Source: Micromonospora okii (GTDB lineage: Bacteria; Actinomycetota; Actinomycetes; Mycobacteriales; Micromonosporaceae). From it: a stretch of DNA of 64,000 nucleotides. Each line of letters begins with the position of its first letter. The stretch's first letter is position 1. The stretch spans positions 282,953 to 346,952 of the forward strand of contig NZ_BBZF01000014.1 of the NCBI RefSeq assembly GCF_020884795.1, in the 5' to 3' direction. The position numbers and the translations under genes are program-made. The notes under the pieces are model-generated. The model was not told where the DNA came from and searched no databases. It saw only the letters and a program-made list of their open reading frames with translations. This document shows positions 33,027 to 43,630 of the stretch, in pieces.

Positions 33027-33536
33027 TCAGGAGGCCGCGCGGAGCAGCTCGTCCAGCTCGGTCACGTCGTACCACTCCAGCTCGTGGTCCTCGGCGCCGT
33101 CGACGGTGAACTGGGCGTCCTCGTCCCCGGCCAGCGCCTCGGCGGCCACCAGGGCGGCGGCGGCCACGTCGTCGCGCGCGTCGTCGCCGTCGACGTGCAG
33201 CGCGGCGACGGCCGTCACCGGCACCGGGCGCGCCAGCCGGACCGCGCTGGAGCCGAGCACGTCGTCCGTGCGGCGCAGCGCCGAGGCGGGCACGTCGACC
33301 GAGACGACCGCCCGGCGGCGGGGCGCGGCCGGGTCGTCCCGCAGCAGGAACAGGGCGTCCTGGGCGGCCCGGGTGAACGCGACGTACTCCAGCTCCTCCT
33401 CGTCGCCCTCGGCGTACCACTCCCGCAGGGCGGGGGTCACGGCGTGCGCGTCGGTCTCGGGCAGCCCCTGCTCCGGCAGGCGGGCCAGCATGGGCACGAT
33501 CGCCGGCACGTACACCCGGACAAGCTCGTCGGTCAC
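33027..33536 (-). CDS. DUF6912-like protein
   Basis: 169 residues from GTG 33536, with GGGGAG at useful spacing. The first half has [16 protein letters not shown] and [35 protein letters not shown] (residues about 4-20 and 36-69), a pattern I recall in a family of small soluble actinobacterial proteins (DUF6912). The second half is a beta-alpha core with [16 protein letters not shown] and an acidic tail. No catalytic motif is known. Divergent from the small HTH gene at 33732, whose promoter carries a GCAAAC direct repeat. Function unknown. Confidence 0.6.
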   Translation of the reverse strand: MTDELVRVYVPAIVPMLARLPEQGLPETDAHAVTPALREWYAEGDEEELEYVAFTRAAQDALFLLRDDPAAPRRRAVVSVDVPASALRRTDDVLGSSAVRLARPVPVTAVAALHVDGDDARDDVAAAALVAAEALAGDEDAQFTVDGAEDHELEWYDVTELDELLRAAS

Positions 33537-33692
33537 CGGTGTCTCCCCTGCTCCGCCCTCGGGCGGCGCGCGCCGGCCCGGGCGCCGATCATGCCGTACG
33601 CCGTGACCGTCATACACCGCGCACCCGCCCGACGGGAAGTTGCCGCGCGGACGGGCGGGCGCGCCGGAGGGGCGGCGTTGTCGGCAGCGGGT

Positions 33693-33710
33693 GGCAAACT
33701 GAAGCAAACG
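33693..33710 (+). promoter_or_regulatory. GCAAAC direct repeat upstream of the HTH gene
   Basis: GGCAAACTGAAGCAAACG holds two GCAAAC units 10 bp apart, one helical turn. It lies 22 bp before the GTG of the small HTH regulator. The same arrangement occurs at 34023-34040, in front of the next gene. Probably a regulator-binding site; the protein is inferred to be the HTH protein itself. Confidence 0.55.
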
Positions 33711-33731
33711 ACCCCAACCCCGGGAGTTTCC

Positions 33732-33959
33732 GTGGAGCCGAGGTTCCTGCTGCTCTCCGACGTGGCCGCCGAGCTGAACGTCTCGGACTCGCAGGTCTAC
33801 CACATGGTGCGCAGCGGCGAGCTGCCGGCGATCAAGGTCGGCGGGCGGGGGCAGTGGCGGGTGGAGCGCGCCCGCCTGGAGGAGTACATCCAGCGCAAGT
33901 ACGACGAGACAGCCGAGTGGATCCGGGGGAACCCGCTGACCGACCGCGACCCGGAGTAG
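33732..33959 (+). CDS. Small MerR/excisionase-type helix-turn-helix regulator
   Basis: 75 residues from GTG 33732, with GGGAG upstream. Almost the whole protein is a winged helix: [35 protein letters not shown] (recognition helix [12 protein letters not shown]) then the wing [20 protein letters not shown]. This is the excisionase/HTH_17 type that also includes BldC, but it is not a BldC orthologue by sequence. Such proteins bind direct repeats head-to-tail. A GCAAAC repeat pair lies in its own promoter and in the promoter of the next gene (34094), which suggests self-control and control of the neighbour. Stand-alone; no integrase nearby, so not a phage xis. Confidence 0.82.
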   Translation: MEPRFLLLSDVAAELNVSDSQVYHMVRSGELPAIKVGGRGQWRVERARLEEYIQRKYDETAEWIRGNPLTDRDPE

Positions 33960-34022
33960 CGGCCAGCGCACGGCTCGCCATTGACCGGGGCCGCCTCATG
34001 GCTGAGAATCGAAGCTGTCGGA

Positions 34023-34040
34023 GGCAAACGAAGGCAAACG
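34023..34040 (+). promoter_or_regulatory. GCAAAC direct repeat upstream of the Rv3235-like gene
   Basis: GGCAAACGAAGGCAAACG, two GCAAAC units 10 bp apart, 54 bp before the ATG at 34094. Same spacing and flanks as at 33693-33710. Confidence 0.55.
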
Positions 34041-34093
34041 CAAGCTTCAAGGCCGAGACGGCACTGAGGCCAACGCGAGCATCGGGGGTAGCG

Positions 34094-34696
34094 ATGACCG
34101 ATTCCCGTCGTCCCGGGCCCGCGCGTCCCCCGGTCCGCCTGCGGCCCGCGCCGCCGATCGACCCGCCGTTCGTCGAGGAGCCGGCCGAGGGTTGGCCCCG
34201 CCCGGTCGCCGCCCAACTCGCCCTCGACCTGTTCGAGGCGCACCGGCGCGCCCCGTCCCACCCTGGGCGGCGACCGCACGACCCGGGCCCCGCCCCCGGC
34301 GGCCCCGGCCGGTCCGCGCCGACCGCCCCGCCGCCGTTGGCGCTGGTCACCGCCACTCCCGAGGCCACCCGCGCCGCCCAACGGTTCGTCGCCACCTGCC
34401 TGGAGATCCTCAACGGCTACCGGCCGCTCGGGCAGATCCGCCCGATGAGCGAGCTCGCCCGGTCGGCGGAGGTGGTGCAGGAGTTGACCCGGGCCGCCGC
34501 CCGCACCGGCCCGGTGCGCCGCCGCTCGACCCGCCCCACCGTGCGGCTGCGCCGGCTGCGGGTCTGCGAGCCCCGCCCGGCGGCCGTGGAGGCCGCCGCC
34601 GTCCTGGCCGGCGGCGCCGGCCGCACCTGGGCGATGGCGCTGCGCCTGGAGCACCGGCGGGGCCGCTGGCTCTGCGTGGCCATGCAGGTCCTCTGA
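34094..34696 (+). CDS. Rv3235-family protein
   Basis: 200 residues from ATG 34094. The first 90 residues are Pro/Arg-rich and probably disordered. The conserved block is residues about 98-200: RFVATCLEILNGYRPLGQIRPM, VRLRRLRVCEPRP and WAMALRLEHRRGRWLCVAMQVL. That pattern is the Rv3235 family, which sits near secA in mycobacteria and other actinobacteria, as here. No function is established, though a role near the Sec machinery has been supposed from location. Its promoter shares a GCAAAC direct repeat with the upstream HTH gene. A 15-bp hairpin ends the transcript 5 bp after the stop. Confidence 0.75.
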   Translation: MTDSRRPGPARPPVRLRPAPPIDPPFVEEPAEGWPRPVAAQLALDLFEAHRRAPSHPGRRPHDPGPAPGGPGRSAPTAPPPLALVTATPEATRAAQRFVATCLEILNGYRPLGQIRPMSELARSAEVVQELTRAAARTGPVRRRSTRPTVRLRRLRVCEPRPAAVEAAAVLAGGAGRTWAMALRLEHRRGRWLCVAMQVL

Positions 34697-34701
34697 CAAG
34701 A

Positions 34702-34734
34702 GACGGAGCCCGCCCCAGTGGGGCGGGCTCCGTC
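34702..34734 (+). terminator. Perfect 15-bp terminator hairpin
   Basis: GACGGAGCCCGCCCC (34702-34716) and its reverse complement (34720-34734), loop AGT. Five bases after the Rv3235-like stop, facing secA from the other side. Confidence 0.8.
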
Positions 34735-34749
34735 GCGACGGGCTCCGGT

Positions 34750-34803
34750 GATCAAGAGCTTTGCGTCAGGGGACGGCCCGGATCTGACGCGAAGCTCTTG
34801 ATC
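34750..34803. repeat. Near-perfect 19-bp inverted repeat, GATCAAGAGCTTTGCGTCA type
   Basis: Left arm GATCAAGAGCTTTGCGTCA at 34750-34768 and right arm at 34785-34803 differ at one base (18 of 19). It lies between the two convergent genes and 18 bp past the secA stop, so it should end the secA transcript. The sequence resembles an intergenic repeat I recall in Micromonospora chromosomes. Confidence 0.7.
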
Positions 34804-34820
34804 GACGCGGGAACAGGGGG

Positions 34821-37736
<2,916 letters not shown>

Positions 37737-37896
37737 GGATCAACGCTCCCCTAGACAGTCTCGAACCATCGTAGGCGCTCAGTCGCCCGAATGGTCACTG
37801 GTGGCGGCGGTCTCATCGGCGGAAACCGACATAACACTCGGACCGCGGGCCCGCCGGGCGGATATCGGTTACGCCCAGCGCGAACGGTCCGGCACG

Positions 37897-39066
37897 ATGG
37901 CTCGGGTGGAACCCGTGGAACTCACCGAGGACGGCCTGCTGCTGCGCCCCTGGCAGGCGACCGACGCGGACGCCGTGCACCGGGCCTGCCAGGACCCGGA
38001 CATCCAGCGCTGGACCACCGTACCGCGCCCGTACCTGCCCGAACACGCCCTCGGTTTCGTCACCGACCTGGCCTCGGCGGCCTGGCGCGACGGCACGGGG
38101 GCCCCGTTCGCCGTCTGCGACGCCGCCACCGGGGAACTGCTCGGCTCCTGCGGCCTGGTCTCGGTGGACCGGGCGCTGGACACCGGCGAGATCGGCTACT
38201 GGGTCGCCCCGTGGGCGCGGGGCCGGGGCGTCGCCGTCCGGGCCACCCGGGCCGTCGCCCGCTGGGCGTTCGACGCGGCGGGGCTGCGCCGGCTGATCTG
38301 GCAGGCCGAGATCGGCAACCACGCCTCCCGGCTGGTCGCGCTGCGCGCCGGATTCCGGGTGGAGGGCGAGCTACGGCTCGCCCACCCGACGCCCGGCGGC
38401 CGGCGGGAGGGCTGGATCGGCTCCCTGCTCCCCGACGAGCTGCCCGCGCCGGGCGCGCCCGGGCCGGCCGGGCGGGAGAGCCTCGACGCCCGGCGGGCGG
38501 CGGTCTTCGGCCGTCCCCAGCCCACCCTCTTCGCCACCGTGGGCGACGGCGAGCTGCGGCTGCGGCCGATCGAGGAGCGCGACCTCGACGGGATCGTCGA
38601 GACCTGCCGCCACCCGGACACGGTGCAGTGGACGACCGTGCCGGCCCCGTACGGGCGGGCGGACGCCGAGGGGTTCCGGCGCGACGTCGCCGACGCGACC
38701 TGGGCGCGCGGCACCGGCGCGTACTTCACCGTCGCCGACTGCGACGACCGGTACGTCGCGTCGGTCGACCTGCGGATCCTCGCCGCCGACCCGGCGCAGG
38801 CCGCGGTGGGCTTCATGACCGCGCCGCACGCCCGGGGCCGGGGCTACATGCCGGCCGCCACCGCCGCCCTGGCCGCCTGGGGCTTCACGACGCTGGGCCT
38901 CGCCCGGATCGAGTGGCGGGCGCTGGTGGGCAACACCGCCTCCCGCCGGGTGGCCGAGAAGGTCGGGTTCACGATGGAGGGGGCGGCGCGGGGCTTCCTG
39001 CCCACCCGCGCGGGCGGGCGGGCCGACGCCTGGGTCGCCTCGCTGCTCGCGGAGGACCTGGCGTGA
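37897..39066 (+). CDS. Tandem double GNAT N-acetyltransferase
   Basis: 389 residues from ATG 37897. Two RimJ/RimL-type GNAT domains in tandem, residues about 1-180 and 205-389. Each has the acetyl-CoA loop: ARGRGVAVRATRAVARWAF (near 105) and ARGRGYMPAATAALAAWGF (near 310), and each has the family motif NxASRxV with a C-terminal G-F. They acetylate N-terminal or small amine substrates; the substrate cannot be predicted. A linker of about 25 residues rich in Pro/Gly joins them. Its stop overlaps the GTG of a second double-GNAT gene (GTGA), so four GNAT domains are made from one coupled unit. Confidence 0.85.
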   Translation: MARVEPVELTEDGLLLRPWQATDADAVHRACQDPDIQRWTTVPRPYLPEHALGFVTDLASAAWRDGTGAPFAVCDAATGELLGSCGLVSVDRALDTGEIGYWVAPWARGRGVAVRATRAVARWAFDAAGLRRLIWQAEIGNHASRLVALRAGFRVEGELRLAHPTPGGRREGWIGSLLPDELPAPGAPGPAGRESLDARRAAVFGRPQPTLFATVGDGELRLRPIEERDLDGIVETCRHPDTVQWTTVPAPYGRADAEGFRRDVADATWARGTGAYFTVADCDDRYVASVDLRILAADPAQAAVGFMTAPHARGRGYMPAATAALAAWGFTTLGLARIEWRALVGNTASRRVAEKVGFTMEGAARGFLPTRAGGRADAWVASLLAEDLA

Positions 39067-40181
39067 ACGCGCTGCCCGACACCGTGGAGGCCGAGGGTCT
39101 CCGGCTGCGGCCGCTCCGCGCCGAGGACGTCCGGGGCGTCACGGCGGCGTGCGCCGACCCGCTCACCCAGCAGTTCATCTCCGGCCTGCCGAACCCGTTC
39201 ACCGAGGCCCACGCCCGGTGGTTGATCGACAAGGGCGCCCCGGCGGTCCGGGCCGCCGGCGGGGCCGTGTACGCGGTCGCCGACCCGGAAACCGACCGGC
39301 TGCTCGGCGGGGTCGGGCTGAACAACCCGGTGCCGGCGCGGGGGCAGGCGGACATCGCCTACTGGGTCGTGCCCGGGGCGCGCGGTCGCGGCGTCGCCGC
39401 CGCCGCGACCCGGGCGCTGGCCGCCACCGCCTTCGCACACGGCATGGCCCGGCTGGAGCTGCTCACCCACGACGAGAACACGGCGAGCCAGCGGGTCGCG
39501 ATGGCCGCCGGCTTCCGCCACGAGGGGGTACGACGGGCGGCGAACCCGACGCGCGACGGTGGCCGCCACGACCTGATCTGCTGGGTACGCCTGGCCGACG
39601 ATCCGCCCGGCCCCGCGCCGCGGATCCTGCCCGACCTGCCCGGCGGCCGGCTGACCGACGGCGTGGTGACCGTGCGCCCGGTCGGGCCGGACGACGCGAA
39701 GGGGATGTACCGGCTGCACCGCCGGCCCGAGGTCGTCGCCAACCGGGTGCCGCCGGAGCCTCCGTCGCTCGCCGACGTCGAGCGGCACTGCCGGCTGGCC
39801 GGCAGCCACTGGCTGGCCGGGGACCGCGCCGACCTGGTCATCGCGGACGCGGGCACCGGCGAACTGGTCGGCGGGGGCATGCTGTGCCACGGCCAGCCGG
39901 GTCCCGGGCAGGCGATGATCGGCTACAGCCTGCTGCCGGCCGGGCGGGGGCGGGGCCTCGCGACCCGGGCGGTGCGCCTGGTCGTCGGGTGGGCGTTCGC
40001 CGAGGTCGGGCTGGCCCGGGTCTGGGCGGGCACCAGGCCGGAGAACACCGCCTCGCAGCGGGTCCTGGAGCGGGTCGGCTTCGCCCGGGAGGGGCTGATG
40101 CGCGGCTGGCTGCCCGGCCCCGCCGGCACCCGCGTCGACTCGGTCCTGTACGGCCTGCTCGCCACGGACCGACCCCGCTGA
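39063..40181 (+). CDS. Second tandem double GNAT N-acetyltransferase
   Basis: 372 residues from GTG 39063, overlapping the preceding stop. Domain 1 (about 1-175) has ARGRGVAAAATRALAATAF and ENTASQRVAMAAGF; domain 2 (about 190-372) has GRGRGLATRAVRLVVGWAF and ENTASQRVLERVGF. The domains differ enough that recent copying is unlikely, but the family relation to the upstream gene is evident. Both halves keep the RxxGxG/A acetyl-CoA loop, so all four sites may be active. Neighbours (secA, hpf) suggest no substrate. A short hairpin covers the end. Confidence 0.85.
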   Translation: MNALPDTVEAEGLRLRPLRAEDVRGVTAACADPLTQQFISGLPNPFTEAHARWLIDKGAPAVRAAGGAVYAVADPETDRLLGGVGLNNPVPARGQADIAYWVVPGARGRGVAAAATRALAATAFAHGMARLELLTHDENTASQRVAMAAGFRHEGVRRAANPTRDGGRHDLICWVRLADDPPGPAPRILPDLPGGRLTDGVVTVRPVGPDDAKGMYRLHRRPEVVANRVPPEPPSLADVERHCRLAGSHWLAGDRADLVIADAGTGELVGGGMLCHGQPGPGQAMIGYSLLPAGRGRGLATRAVRLVVGWAFAEVGLARVWAGTRPENTASQRVLERVGFAREGLMRGWLPGPAGTRVDSVLYGLLATDRPR

Positions 40182-40200
40182 CCCGTCCGGGCCAGCGGGG
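40173..40200. terminator. Short hairpin between the GNAT gene and hpf
   Basis: CCCCGCTG (40173-40180) and CAGCGGGG (40193-40200) pair perfectly; the left arm overlaps the GNAT stop. It stands in the 30-bp convergent gap with hpf, so it could end both transcripts. Confidence 0.5.
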
Positions 40201-40211
40201 CGGCGGCCGGG

Positions 40212-40844
40212 TCAGGTGTCGAGGGAGATGATGCCGTAGTCGTAGGCGTGGCGGCGGTAGACGACGCTGGGGCGGCCGGACTCCTTGTCCTGGAACAGGT
40301 AGAAGTCGTGCCCGACCAGTTCCATCTGGAACAGCGCGTCGTCGACCGTCATCGGCTCGGCGGGGTGCACCTTCGCCCGGGCGATGTGCCAGGGCTGGTC
40401 GTCGCGCTCCTCCTCCTCGGCCCGCTCGGCGACGGCGGTGGCCGTGCGGGCGCCGTCGAGGGCCGGGACGAGCGCGTCGAGGCCGGCGACCGGGAGGTCC
40501 GCCGTGGCCGCCGCGACCGAGATCGGCGCGTGTCGGCCCCGGTGGACCCGGCGGCGGTCCGCCGCCCGGCGCAGCCGGGTGTCCAGCTTCGCGATCGCGG
40601 CGTCGAGTGCGCTGTAGAAATCGCTGGTGCAGGCCTCGGCGCGAATCACCGGCCCACGGGAAACGCAGGTTATCTCGACCCGCTGACAATGATCGGACTG
40701 GCGCGGATTCCGCTCGTGAAACAGCTCGACATCGACACGAATGATTTTGTGGTCGTAACGTTCGATCTTTGCGAGCTTCTCGGCTACGTGCACCCGGTAA
40801 TGATCCGGGACCTCGACGTTGCGGCCCTTGACCACGATGTCCAC
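40212..40844 (-). CDS. hpf: Ribosome hibernation promoting factor, long form
   Basis: 210 residues, GTG start with GGGAGG at good spacing. The N-terminal betaalphabetabetabetaalpha domain (residues 1-100, MDIVVKGRNVEVPDHYRVHVAEKLAKIERYD, described not quoted in full) binds the 30S decoding site. A Glu-rich linker (about 130-150) leads to the C-terminal dimerisation domain (about 155-210, PMTVDDALFQMELVGHDFYLFQD). This long form pairs two 70S ribosomes as 100S in stationary phase or stress. A GGTT-N16-GGGTAG sequence about 140 bp upstream resembles a stress-sigma (SigB/SigH-like) promoter. Confidence 0.95.
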   Translation of the reverse strand: MDIVVKGRNVEVPDHYRVHVAEKLAKIERYDHKIIRVDVELFHERNPRQSDHCQRVEITCVSRGPVIRAEACTSDFYSALDAAIAKLDTRLRRAADRRRVHRGRHAPISVAAATADLPVAGLDALVPALDGARTATAVAERAEEEERDDQPWHIARAKVHPAEPMTVDDALFQMELVGHDFYLFQDKESGRPSVVYRRHAYDYGIISLDT

Positions 40845-40983
40845 GTGACCTCCCTTGTTCGGACGGCCTTCGATCCAAAAATCCCGGCCGGCCCGCCCGT
40901 GGGAATTCTCCCGTACGGCGTCGACCGGGTCACTACGGCTACGCCTCCTCTCACCGCCGGGAGCGGATGGTGGAACCGACTTC

Positions 40984-41009
40984 CTACCCCCGACACGAAA
41001 ACGCTAACC
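40984..41009 (-). promoter_or_regulatory. Possible stress-sigma promoter upstream of hpf
   Basis: On the minus strand, GGTT (41006-41009) and GGGTAG (40984-40989) are 16 bp apart, close to the GNNT-N14-16-GGGTAY pattern of actinomycete SigB-type promoters (last base mismatched). It would place the RNA start about 135 bp before hpf. The remaining 254-bp gap has no other clear signal. Confidence 0.35.
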
Positions 41010-41098
41010 CGTGTTCGTCCGCCAGTCACCCCCCACCACGGAAAGGCTCAGAATTTTCACAGGGCCGACACGTTCGGGTGAAAGGCGGACACGAAACG

Positions 41099-41818
41099 TC
41101 ATCGGCGGTGGCGCTTTTCCGTGGCGGCGAGCACCGCGGCGACCGCCGGCGGGAGGCCGGCCGCCGTGAGCGCGCGGGCGGCGGCGGCCAGGGTGACCCC
41201 GGTGGTGACGATGTCGTCGAGCAGCACGACCACGGGCACCGGCCCGCCGGCGCGGGGCCGGGGCAGGGCCCGCCCGGGCCGGGCCCGGAAGGCCGACTCC
41301 GCCGCCCGGGCGCGGGCCGCCGAGTCCAGGGTGGTCGAGTCCGGCCGGGGCAGCGCCCGCAGCGGCCGGACCACCCGCGCGGGCCAGCCGGCGCGGCGCA
41401 GCCGGGCCGCCGCGTGCCCGGCCAGCCGGACCAGGTGGTCGCCGTACCGGGCGCGGGCCGCCGCCGCCGTGTCCGGCACCGGGGCCAGCAGCAGCGGCGC
41501 GGGCGAACCGACCGCCTCCGCCACCACCTCCGCGAGCAGCCCGCCCAGCGGCCGGGCCAACCCGTGCCGGCCCCGGTCCTTGTACGCCAGCAGCGCCTCC
41601 CGCAGCACCCCGCCGTACGGGCCGAGGGCCACGCAGGGCGGCAGCCCGGCCGGGGCCGGCGTCGGGCGCGCCGGTCGGGGCCGCAGCGACTCCAGGGCCG
41701 CCACGCAGTCGGGGCAGAAGCCGCGCCGGGTGGCCGGACGGCGCTCGCGGCAGCCGGCGCAGTCGGCCGGCAGCACGAGGTCGGCGAGGTCCGCCCAGAG
41801 CCCGCCGACGCCGCGCAC
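41099..41818 (-). CDS. ComF family phosphoribosyltransferase-like protein
   Basis: 239 residues. N-terminal zinc cluster with two CxxC pairs (CAGC near residue 20, CPDC near 35), then a type I phosphoribosyltransferase fold. The PRPP-binding loop is VVVLLDDIVTTGVTL (about 200-214). ComF proteins support DNA uptake in competent bacteria; in actinobacteria this is unproven, and a purine or nucleotide role is possible. It follows lpqB by 6 bp, so it ends the mtrA-mtrB-lpqB operon. The hpf gene 254 bp further has its own upstream signals. Confidence 0.85.
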   Translation of the reverse strand: MRGVGGLWADLADLVLPADCAGCRERRPATRRGFCPDCVAALESLRPRPARPTPAPAGLPPCVALGPYGGVLREALLAYKDRGRHGLARPLGGLLAEVVAEAVGSPAPLLLAPVPDTAAAARARYGDHLVRLAGHAAARLRRAGWPARVVRPLRALPRPDSTTLDSAARARAAESAFRARPGRALPRPRAGGPVPVVVLLDDIVTTGVTLAAAARALTAAGLPPAVAAVLAATEKRHRR

Positions 41819-41824
41819 GGTGCC

Positions 41825-43630
41825 TCAGTAGAGGAAGAACGGCGCGGTCGGGTTGCCGGCCCGCAGCCCGGCCGGCGGCGGGGTCACCCCGACGACCTGG
41901 TCGCGCTTGATCGTGTCGAACGGGTTGTTCCGGTACGCCACCCCGTTCGCCTCGTACATCAGATTGCCGCCGGAGAACGGCACCACCGCGTTCAGCGGGT
42001 ACGTCGACAGGTGGGTCACCCGCGCGCCGACGTCCTGGCGCAGCGGCGTCTCCAGCGCGCCGTCCACGCTCAGCTCGTAGACCGCCGGTCGCGCCGCCGA
42101 GCCGGCCAGGACCAGGGTGTTCTCCCCCGCCCAGTCGACGGCGGACAGGTCGGTCAGCGAGGTGGCGAGCCGGCGGGCCGGGCCCACGGAGACCACGCCG
42201 CCGTTGAGGTTGACCGCCGCGACGTACGGCGCGCCACCGACGATCACCGCGATCCGTCGACCGTCCAGCGACGCGGCGACCGCCCCCACCTCGCCCTCGA
42301 CGGTCAGCGGCACCGCCCGGAGCTGGGCGTTTCCGTCGAACCGGTACAGCCCGCCGTCGGCCGCCACCAGCCCCTGCGGGCGCTCCGCGTCCGGCGAGCG
42401 CAGCCACACCGGGCGGCCCATCGAGGCGTACGACCCGGGGCTGCGCTGGACGATCGAGAGGGGCTCCGCGCCGGTGCCGACGACGAGCCGCCGCCGGCCG
42501 TCCGCCCCGGTCGTCACGAGCGCGGCCTGCGTGGCCCGCCCGGAGCGGCTGAACCCCGCCGAGACGATGTTCCGGTTGACCGCCTCCGTGAGCGGCACGA
42601 CGCCGCTGGCCTCGCCGCCCAGGGAGAGCGGGTGGATCCTCCCGTCGTAGACGCAGAACCGCTGCGGCTCGTGGGTGAGCGTGTACGCCGGGCGGGCCCG
42701 CCGGTGCGCCTCCAGGTCCAGCACCGTGACCCGGGACTGGTTGTGGATCTTCAGTTCGAGCCGGCCCTCCAACTCCGGCAGCGACCAGGCGAGCTGGTCG
42801 ACGAACTGCTCCAGCTTCCGGTCGTCGGCGTCCACGGGCATGTCGAGGTTGACCTCCCACTGCCCGTCCGACCCGGTCGCGTTGTTGATCAGCCGGGTGC
42901 CGTCCGGCAACCGGCTCGTCCCCGACCCCAGCCACTCCGACGGCCCGGCGGTCAGCCACTTCACCACCTCGGTGACCCGCCGCTCGTCGGGCACGGCCAG
43001 CGGCAGGTAGCGCTGGTCGGGCACCGGCTGGGTGCGATCGGTGTTCCAGAAGTAGACGGTGTGGGTCTGGTAGTACAACTGCAACGCGTCGTCGCTGAGC
43101 AGCAGCACGTTCGGCGGCGGGTCGGTGACGTACCAGCCGGCGTCCGCCCGGTCCTCCTGGGCGGCGCGCAGCCCGAACCGGTACTCGGTCTCGGTGGCCA
43201 GCGGCGGCATCAGGGTGCCGTCGGCGCGCAGCAGGCCGATCTGCTGCACGCGCAGGGTGACCTTGGTGCCGTCCGTGCTGTCGGTGATCACCGGCGACTC
43301 GCGCAGCCGCACCACGGTGAGGGCCACCTCGCTGGGCTGCTTCTCCTGTATCCGGGCGCGCCCCTCCGGGGCGACGAACTGCTTGACCCGGTAGTAGGAG
43401 CGGTCGGCCTCGCCGGCGGCGGCGGAGAGGAAGTTCGTCACGAAGGCCGCCCGGTCGGTGCCGCTGGCCGACCGGTTCGGCGGCTCGTCGCGGCGGTAGC
43501 TGGCCGAGCCGGACTTGGCGGCGGTCACCTGCCCGTCCACCCGGACCTCGGTCTCCTTCGGGATGCCGCAGCCGGCCGCGCCGGCGAGCAGCAGCGCGCC
43601 GGCGAGCAGCGCGGCGAGCCTGCGCGTCAC
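41825..43630 (-). CDS. lpqB: LpqB, lipoprotein partner of MtrAB
   Basis: 601 residues from GTG 43630. A lipoprotein signal (LLAGALLLAGAAGC, Cys about residue 21) anchors it. A GerMN-like domain (about 60-300) is followed by a beta-propeller domain (about 310-601, many blades of the SxDGRRIAVI type). In mycobacteria LpqB binds the extracellular part of MtrB and tunes signalling to cell-wall and antibiotic genes. Its GTG overlaps the mtrB stop by 4 bp, so it is coupled. The comF gene starts 6 bp later. Confidence 0.93.
   Translation of the reverse strand: MTRRLAALLAGALLLAGAAGCGIPKETEVRVDGQVTAAKSGSASYRRDEPPNRSASGTDRAAFVTNFLSAAAGEADRSYYRVKQFVAPEGRARIQEKQPSEVALTVVRLRESPVITDSTDGTKVTLRVQQIGLLRADGTLMPPLATETEYRFGLRAAQEDRADAGWYVTDPPPNVLLLSDDALQLYYQTHTVYFWNTDRTQPVPDQRYLPLAVPDERRVTEVVKWLTAGPSEWLGSGTSRLPDGTRLINNATGSDGQWEVNLDMPVDADDRKLEQFVDQLAWSLPELEGRLELKIHNQSRVTVLDLEAHRRARPAYTLTHEPQRFCVYDGRIHPLSLGGEASGVVPLTEAVNRNIVSAGFSRSGRATQAALVTTGADGRRRLVVGTGAEPLSIVQRSPGSYASMGRPVWLRSPDAERPQGLVAADGGLYRFDGNAQLRAVPLTVEGEVGAVAASLDGRRIAVIVGGAPYVAAVNLNGGVVSVGPARRLATSLTDLSAVDWAGENTLVLAGSAARPAVYELSVDGALETPLRQDVGARVTHLSTYPLNAVVPFSGGNLMYEANGVAYRNNPFDTIKRDQVVGVTPPPAGLRAGNPTAPFFLY

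Noticed and set aside
33732..33959. Phage excisionase or BldC orthologue
   Set aside because: Excisionase-like fold only; there is no integrase, and the sequence differs from BldC.
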